From: Bacillota bacterium
GTDB taxonomy: Bacteria > Bacillota > Clostridia > Christensenellales > UMGS416
Direction of reading: 5' to 3'
NCBI GenBank assembly: GCA_023421955.1
Contig: JAEZSE010000027.1
Coordinates: 1-64,000 of the forward strand
DNA: 64,000 nt
Position numbers and translations under genes: made by a program. The notes below the pieces were generated by a model that saw only the letters and a program-made list of their open reading frames with translations, was not told the DNA's origin and made no database searches. The first letter of the stretch is position 1. Each line of letters begins with the position of its first letter. This document shows positions 59,675-64,000 of the stretch, one piece after another.

Positions 59675-59759
59675 GGGGATACCTCCTATGATGAATGATA
59701 AAATTGGGGACTGATGGTTTGGGCAACCTTTTTCTGTCACTGTGATGACATCCACCTTG

Positions 59760-59905
59760 AAATCCCCCCTGCTTCCCTTCGGTCAGCATCCCCCCTTCAT
59801 AAGGGGGGGCTCCAGTATCGTTCTGTCTTGCCAACGTTAGTGAGAGCAAGAACGGAATGCATCCCCCTTATGAAGGGGGATACCGGCGGAGCCGGAGGGG
59901 GATTT
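59760..59905. repeat. 146-bp MITE-like repeat between the T-box and serC
   Basis: Second full copy of the 58392 element, same length and same orientation of arms, beginning AAATCCCCCCTGCTTCCC and ending GCCGGAGGGGGATTT. The two copies differ at scattered bases, mainly in loops. It is transcribed as part of the serC leader. Confidence 0.87.
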
Positions 59906-59965
59906 GTGGGGATGGCCCTGAAAGGGCCGGGGGGGATTGGGGGGGCTTGGCAGAGACATGGGTGG

Positions 59966-60199
59966 ATATAACAAAATCCGCCCCTGAAAAGGGACGGATT
60001 GTGAATCCGTGGTACCACCCACATTGGCGTATTGCCCACTTGCGCGCGCGGTATCGGGCGCTGCCGCCCGGCTCATCGCCGGGACCTCCGGGGCGGAATT
60101 GTTGCCCTATCCCACAACCGGCTCGCACCTACCGCCGGCTCTCTGGATGCGGGGGAGCTTTTCCCCATCATCGATGTTATGGACGCTTTACTTGGGTAA
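59966..60199 (-). ncRNA. T-box riboswitch, serine type
   Basis: On the minus strand the RNA starts near 60193 and runs to the terminator at 60000-59975. The T-box GGGTGGTACCAC is at 60020-60009. Stem I features AGAGAGCCGG followed by GGTAGGTGCGAGCCGG are conserved. The specifier position in CAACAATTCCGCCCCGGAGG reads TCC, a serine codon, which fits the serC-serA operon. The terminator AATCCG-T-CCCT / AGGG-G-CGGATT is followed by TTTTGTTAT. Uncharged tRNA-Ser should stabilise the antiterminator and allow transcription. Confidence 0.93.
59975..60000 (-). terminator. Regulated terminator of the serine T-box
   Basis: AATCCG/CGGATT plus CCCT/AGGG arms at 59975-60000, with the minus-strand tail TTTTGTTATA. 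It competes with the antiterminator formed by the T-box at 60009-60020. Confidence 0.88.
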
Positions 60200-60227
60200 A
60201 TTATAACAAATCCACGATGCTTGTCAA
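60200..60227 (-). promoter_or_regulatory. Sigma-A promoter of the T-box serC-serA unit
   Basis: On the minus strand perfect TTGACA (60227-60222), a 16-base spacer and perfect TATAAT (60205-60200). Confidence 0.9.
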
Positions 60228-60277
60228 GCGGGGGTGTCGGGACGATTTTTGCCCAGTGGGACGGTGCGCGAATTGGG

Positions 60278-60754
60278 TCATTCCAAGCTTTCCAGCATTC
60301 GGACAACCTCATCCAACGGCAAGGATGCGTCAATCTCCTCCGTGGCGGTGGCGCGCAGCAAGGGCTCAACCGTAACCAGATACTTCAGGATCTGTTCCCG
60401 TTCTTCCTCTTTTTTACCGTAAGGATTGTTGGTGCGCTTCGCGATCCGGTCCAGGAGGATGGGAGCCGGCGCGCTGAGAAGAACGATATGGTCAAAATGC
60501 CGGTAAAACTGCCCCTGGTTCGATTTGCAGCCGGCAACAAACAGTTTGCCCTCCGTGTGGTTTGCCAGCAGCTCCTGCATGGCTTGCTCCCGCAGTATCC
60601 AGTCAGTAGAACCATCGGGAAGGGTTACCCATTCAGACCACACATCGCTGTCCGTATCCACTGCCTGATGGCCATGGGCCGCAAGCGCATGGAGTACGGT
60701 GGACTTTCCTGTGCCGGACATGCCGGTGATGTAGACTTTCAGCAGCCCCTGCAT
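60278..60754 (-). CDS. P-loop kinase/AAA-type small NTPase
   Basis: This 158-residue protein starts LLKVYITGMSGTGKSTVLHALAAHGH with a Walker A motif, then AVDTDSDVWSEW, an acidic DxD as in shikimate- and nucleotide-kinase-like folds. HFDHIVLLSAPAPILLDRIAKRTNNPYG resembles the lid and LID-arginine region. The small size and single domain suggest a nucleoside or small-metabolite kinase. Its start lies 4 bases after the stop of the upstream reductase gene, so it is the last gene of that operon. Substrate unknown. Confidence 0.8.
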   Translation of the reverse strand: MQGLLKVYITGMSGTGKSTVLHALAAHGHQAVDTDSDVWSEWVTLPDGSTDWILREQAMQELLANHTEGKLFVAGCKSNQGQFYRHFDHIVLLSAPAPILLDRIAKRTNNPYGKKEEEREQILKYLVTVEPLLRATATEEIDASLPLDEVVRMLESLE

Positions 60755-60758
60755 CGTC

Positions 60759-61820
60759 TCACGAGCGATCCTGATGGTTTTTCGCGGCTTTTATTCTCGC
60801 CGGGCATCTCTCCGGCTTCTCGCCCCACAGACACCCTGCCTTGCACTCATAACAACGGTTCACGCTCTGCCCGCTGAACACCTTGTTTGCCCAGTCAGGA
60901 TCAGCCAGCAACCCGCGCCCGATGGCGGCAAAGTCCGCCCAGCCCTCAGAAATAAGCTTCGTGGCGTTATCCGGCTGATTCATGCCGCCAACGGCGATCA
61001 CGGGGATTTGCACGTTCTTCTTGACCTCGCAGCCCAGCCACGCCAGCTCGGAAAAGGGAAAGCCTTCCGGCACAGGCAGATTGCCCTCCCGCCCCATGCC
61101 AAGGGAAGCGCTGAGCATATCCAACCCGGCGGCCTCCAGCGCCTTGCAGGCGGCGATGCCGGCAGCCACATCGGGGTTGTCAATGCCTGTGCGGCAGGTG
61201 ATGATGAAGTCTTTGTGGGCGCTTTGGCGGATGCCCTTGATGATCTCCCGCGTGAGCAAGGTTGGGTCACCGTAGCGGTCATCGCGGCGGTTATAGCGGG
61301 CGTTTTGGAAGGCGCACAGCAGAAAGCCGTGGCAGCCGTGCAGCTCCACACCGTGATAGCCGGCTTTTTCCGCCCGCAGAGCGGCTGAAACAAAAGCATC
61401 ACGGATGCGCTCCACCTCACCGATGCCCAGCGCCCGATGGATGCCATCGGCGTTTTCATAGGCGCTGGGGCCCACAAAGGTGACCGGGCCCGGCTCCCCC
61501 TGGGTGCTGGCGTAATGGATCTGCATCAGCAGCAAGGGGCCATAGGGGATCACGCGCTCGGCGATGCGCTTCATGCCATCAATGCGTTCATCTTCCCACA
61601 AGCCCAGCTGTGAGCCACCCAGACGGCCCTCTGGCAGCACGCAGGTGGCCTCCTGCACGAGGATGCCGCAGCCGCCCTTTGCGAAGGATTCATAATGCTT
61701 GACCACATTGTCGTTCACATGGCCGTCTTTGTGCAGGTCAAATATGACAAGCGGGGCCAGCACAACGCGGTTCTTTACGGTGAAATTCCTGATCTTGATG
61801 GATGAATCCAGGTTTGGCAT
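60759..61820 (-). CDS. NADH:flavin oxidoreductase, Old Yellow Enzyme type with Cys tail
   Basis: This 353-residue FMN barrel protein matches the NADH:flavin oxidoreductase family: IKIRNFTVKNRVVLAPLV, GGCGILVQEATCV, AGYHGVELHGCHGFLLCAFQNARYNRRDDRYGD and FAAIGRGLLADPDWANK. The end carries CYECKAGCLWGEKPERC, a cluster motif as in 2,4-dienoyl-CoA reductases, but the FAD/NAD part of those enzymes is missing. It should reduce an activated C=C bond with electrons from a separate donor. The ATG at 61820 follows AGGAAGAGAG. It lies 19 bases after its paralogue and 4 bases before the kinase gene. Confidence 0.9.
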   Translation of the reverse strand: MPNLDSSIKIRNFTVKNRVVLAPLVIFDLHKDGHVNDNVVKHYESFAKGGCGILVQEATCVLPEGRLGGSQLGLWEDERIDGMKRIAERVIPYGPLLLMQIHYASTQGEPGPVTFVGPSAYENADGIHRALGIGEVERIRDAFVSAALRAEKAGYHGVELHGCHGFLLCAFQNARYNRRDDRYGDPTLLTREIIKGIRQSAHKDFIITCRTGIDNPDVAAGIAACKALEAAGLDMLSASLGMGREGNLPVPEGFPFSELAWLGCEVKKNVQIPVIAVGGMNQPDNATKLISEGWADFAAIGRGLLADPDWANKVFSGQSVNRCYECKAGCLWGEKPERCPARIKAAKNHQDRS

Positions 61821-61839
61821 GGTGTCTCTCTTCCTGTGG

Positions 61840-62871
61840 TTATTTGGCAAGCCTGCCGGGGCACTTCTCCTGCTCCTTGAACCACACGCAGCGTTTGCAA
61901 CGGCGGCAGCGCATCACGGGCAGCCCGGCCTGGGTTTTATTGGCCCACTCCGGGTCCACCAGCAGGCCGCGCCCAATGGCGGCAAAATCGGCATACCCTT
62001 CTGAAATGAGCTGCTGGGCGCGGCCGGGCTCGTCCAGGCAGCCCACGGCGATCACAGGCTTGGTGAGGCTCTTCTTCGCCTCGCAGGCCAGCCACGCAAG
62101 GCCCACAAACGGGAAGCCCTCCGGCACAGGCAGCGGCTCTTCACGGCCCATGCCGTGGGAGAGGTTCAGCAGGTCCAGGCTGGGCTCCAGTGCCTTGCAG
62201 CTGGCAATGCCGGTGGCCAGATCGGGGTTGTCGATGCCGATGCGGGCCGTCACCAAAAAGTCCGGCCCGGTGCTCTGGCGGATGCCCTCAATGATCTCCC
62301 TCGTGAGCGCCGTGGTGTCACCGTAGCGGTCACTGCGGCGGTTGAACTTGGAGTTCAGGAAAGCGCAAAGCAGATAGCCGTGGGCGGCGTGCAGCTCCAC
62401 ACCGTGATAACCGGCCTTTTCTGCGCGGACGGCGGCGGCCACAAACCCGTCACGGATGCGCTCCACCTCTGTCGTGGAAAGCGCCCGGCACATGCCCTCG
62501 CGGCCCATGTATTCGCTGGGGCCGATGGGTCTCACGTTGTCCGGCATGCCCTCGGTGCTGGCGTAGTGGATCTGCATGAGAAGCAGCGCGCCGAGGGGGA
62601 TCACCCGGTCGGCAATGCGGCGCATGCCGTCGGTGTGGCTGTCGTCAAAGAGCACCAGCTGCTCGCCGGCAAGCTTGCCCTCCGGCAGCACGCAGGTGGC
62701 TTCCTGCACAATGATGCCGCAGCCGCCGCGGGCGAAGGACTCATAATGGGCAACCACGGCGTCGTTGACCAGGCCGTCGGGGTGAACGCCGCAGACGACC
62801 AGCGGGGGCAGCACCACGCGGTTTTTCACCTTGTGGTTGCCGATTGTGATGGGGGAGAAAAGGTCTGCCAT
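61840..62871 (-). CDS. NADH:flavin oxidoreductase, Old Yellow Enzyme type with Cys tail (paralogue)
   Basis: This 343-residue protein is a close paralogue of the next gene: ITIGNHKVKNRVVLPPLVV, FARGGCGIIVQEATCVLPEGKL, GYHGVELHAAHGYLLCAFLNSKFNRRSDRYGD and FAAIGRGLLVDPEWANK, ending CRRCKRCVWFKEQEKCPG. The cysteine tail could hold a 4Fe-4S cluster. The C-terminal flavin/NAD domain of dienoyl-CoA reductases is again absent. The tandem pair points to duplication with possible substrate divergence. AAGGAG, lying within the end of the PPOX gene, precedes the ATG, so the two are coupled. Confidence 0.92.
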   Translation of the reverse strand: MADLFSPITIGNHKVKNRVVLPPLVVCGVHPDGLVNDAVVAHYESFARGGCGIIVQEATCVLPEGKLAGEQLVLFDDSHTDGMRRIADRVIPLGALLLMQIHYASTEGMPDNVRPIGPSEYMGREGMCRALSTTEVERIRDGFVAAAVRAEKAGYHGVELHAAHGYLLCAFLNSKFNRRSDRYGDTTALTREIIEGIRQSTGPDFLVTARIGIDNPDLATGIASCKALEPSLDLLNLSHGMGREEPLPVPEGFPFVGLAWLACEAKKSLTKPVIAVGCLDEPGRAQQLISEGYADFAAIGRGLLVDPEWANKTQAGLPVMRCRRCKRCVWFKEQEKCPGRLAK

Positions 62872-62875
62872 ATGC

Positions 62876-63346
62876 TCATACTCCTTCTGGAATCGATTTT
62901 GCCGTCACACGCTCCACGTCCATTGCCAGCACCAGGGCATCCTTTCCCCACTTGTCAATGAAGGAAAGCCCCAGCTCCTTGCTTTCGGTGAACCGGCCAT
63001 TGATGGCGTGGAAGCCTGCCAGGCGTTCTGCTTCGTCGGTTACCACACGCACTTTGCCAAAGGCCATCGCGCACTCATAGGCCGTGGAGCCCCTCGCGCG
63101 CAGCACCTTTGCCGATGCCACGGCGGTGAACATGGCCACGGGGTTTGCCTTGAGGAACTCCAGCTTCTGGCCCTCCAGGGCGCAGTGGAAATAAAGCGTG
63201 CTGCCCACCCTGGCGTGGTTCAGCGGCACACCGTAGGGCAGCCCGTCGGCGCAAAGGCTCAGCACGCCCCATTCGGCCCGGTCCAGATAGCTCCAGCCAT
63301 CCTGCTCGGTCTTTTCATATTTCTTGCGGCGCATTGGTTGATACAT
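62876..63346 (-). CDS. Pyridoxamine 5'-phosphate oxidase-like flavoprotein (NimA/PPOX type)
   Basis: This 156-residue protein has the PPOX split-barrel pattern: WGVLSLCADGLPYGVPLNHARVGSTLYFHCALEGQKLEFLKANPVAMFTAV, then YECAMAFGKVRVVTDEAERLAGFHAI. It resembles the NimA-type group that binds FMN or pyridoxal phosphate and reduces nitro compounds or other substrates. GAGGTG precedes the ATG at 63346. It heads an operon with two Old-Yellow-Enzyme-type reductases and a kinase, so it may donate electrons or act in the same detoxifying route; this is inference. Confidence 0.9.
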   Translation of the reverse strand: MYQPMRRKKYEKTEQDGWSYLDRAEWGVLSLCADGLPYGVPLNHARVGSTLYFHCALEGQKLEFLKANPVAMFTAVASAKVLRARGSTAYECAMAFGKVRVVTDEAERLAGFHAINGRFTESKELGLSFIDKWGKDALVLAMDVERVTAKSIPEGV

Positions 63347-63394
63347 AACGGCACCTCGTGGATAGATTTCGCTAGAATGAGATATTACCGTTAG

Positions 63395-63443
63395 AAATCC
63401 CCCCTGTCGCCTGAGGGCGACATCCCCCCTTCATAAGGGCGGG
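63395..63443. repeat. Half copy of the dispersed palindromic repeat
   Basis: AAATCCCCCCTGTCGCC, then GGGCGACATCCCCCCTTCATAAGGG matches one arm of the 146-bp element in reverse orientation. The second arm is not seen. It sits in the 158-base gap before the PPOX gene, which holds no other gene. Confidence 0.7.
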
Positions 63444-63504
63444 TAGGGAGTGGGTTCTCTCAAAGGGTCGTTTTGGCGCTGTTGCAGGGGCGGATGGAGG
63501 GAGT

Positions 63505-64000
63505 TCACCCCGCCACCACAAGCCCGTTGAACATGTCGGAGGCCATCCAGCCCATCACGGCGTAGTAGCCGCCCACCTTGCCGGCCTTGCAGAAAATCCA
63601 ACCGCTGAGTCCGTCTTCGGTCTTCACCTTGAACCAGGTGGGGCCGTAGGTGGCCGCGATCGTGAGCTTTTCACCGGGCCGCACAATCACCTTGATGCCC
63701 TCCTCCGGGCCAATGTCGCGGCCGATCGTGGTAGGCGTGAGGGCGGGGTTCCAGTAGTGGTTGTAGTCGGAGGACATATACTTGTTCACATCGCGGCTGA
63801 TCTCATCATGGTTGATCTGGATCAGGCACACAGTCTTGCAGGTGAGCGGACCCAGCTCGTTGATGGGCTCGGCGGTGTGCCGCCATTCATAGAGCTTGCG
63901 GCTAGAGCCGGTGGTCTTGTAATAGGCGGTGTACCAGATGTCGGTGAGCTCCTGCGTGCGGGCCAGGCCAAACACCTGCCCCTTGCCGTCGATCACATCA
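63505..64000 (-). CDS. Hypothetical protein with SH3-like end (partial)
   Basis: The frame is open from the window edge to a stop at 63505 and gives at least 164 residues, so the N-terminus is missing. The end, PGEKLTIAATYGPTWFKVKTEDGLSGWIFCKAG, resembles a bacterial SH3 (SH3b) domain of wall-binding proteins. The upstream part (DIWYTAYYKTTGSSRKLYEWRHTAEPIN) is not recognised. No signal peptide can be checked. An envelope or wall role is only suggested by the SH3-like part. Confidence 0.6.
   Translation of the reverse strand, partial: DVIDGKGQVFGLARTQELTDIWYTAYYKTTGSSRKLYEWRHTAEPINELGPLTCKTVCLIQINHDEISRDVNKYMSSDYNHYWNPALTPTTIGRDIGPEEGIKVIVRPGEKLTIAATYGPTWFKVKTEDGLSGWIFCKAGKVGGYYAVMGWMASDMFNGLVVAG

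Noticed and set aside
58601..59698. 365-codon plus-strand frame opposite serC
   Set aside because: It mirrors serC over its whole length, is rich in His and Val as expected of an antisense shadow, and has no ribosome site.
1..64000. CRISPR array, prophage, integrase or transposase genes
   Set aside because: No regularly spaced repeats with unique spacers and no recognisable recombinase, transposase or phage structural protein were found; the only repeats are the palindromic elements described.

Overview
The window reads as a chromosomal segment of a spore-forming, anaerobic Clostridia-type Firmicute with fairly high GC (by eye in the high fifties, not counted). The grounds are strong AGGAGG-type ribosome binding sites, frequent TTG/GTG starts, a sporulation membrane protein of the YlbJ family, a SigH-like sigma factor, a serine T-box leader, a bacterial GlgC/GlgD glycogen operon, a soluble [FeFe]-hydrogenase-like sensor and several oxygen-labile Fe-S enzymes. 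I see no rRNA, tRNA, CRISPR array, phage or transposase gene. The content is mostly housekeeping and carbohydrate metabolism, so the more unusual material lies in intergenic DNA and in a few multi-domain proteins.

Layout. 1-5070: end of a short-chain dehydrogenase, an RraA-like protein, then a three-gene membrane protein / VWA / TelA operon. 5186-16698: a GH94-like phosphorylase, a TetR repressor with its partner gene, a GH51 arabinofuranosidase, a TGS-uridine-kinase-type protein, an Fe-S aldo/keto reductase, an L,D-transpeptidase and two transporters. 17009-25038: a glutaredoxin-like protein, a zinc-ribbon membrane protein, a radical SAM/SPASM protein, the ribosome hibernation factor HPF, a QueG-like Fe-S protein, a methyltransferase, a HAD phosphatase, a VanY peptidase, and a YhfC protein behind a long structured leader. 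25059-30965: pyrimidine nucleoside phosphorylase, S-adenosylhomocysteine hydrolase, MTA/SAH deaminase and a large lipoprotein, together a nucleoside and SAH salvage block. 31123-42610: glgB-glgC-glgD-glgA-glgP, a CNB-DUF2225 fusion and a GH13 enzyme, covering glycogen synthesis and turnover. 42734-49734: sigma factor, O-antigen-ligase-like protein, yceD-rpmF, ylbJ, and rsmD-coaD with a small coiled-coil protein.

49933-64000: an [FeFe]-hydrogenase-like/MCP sensor; a 560-bp gene-free region; a pfkB-thrB operon; YdcF, CBS and GNAT genes; serC-serA under a serine T-box; and an operon of a PPOX flavoprotein, two Old-Yellow-Enzyme-type reductases and a P-loop kinase. The gene-free region (51625-52186) holds what looks like an independent structured RNA of about 240-280 nt with its own promoter, followed by an AT-rich stretch with two perfect DnaA boxes.

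A family of short palindromic repeats (copies near 147, 16710, 58358, 58392, 59760 and 63395) is scattered between genes. Two 146-bp copies have inverted-repeat ends like a MITE and lie inside the serine-biosynthesis transcription unit. Other points worth a second look are a C10 tract at codons 3-6 of an apparently leaderless GH13 gene, and the pairing of SAH hydrolase with SAH deaminase.
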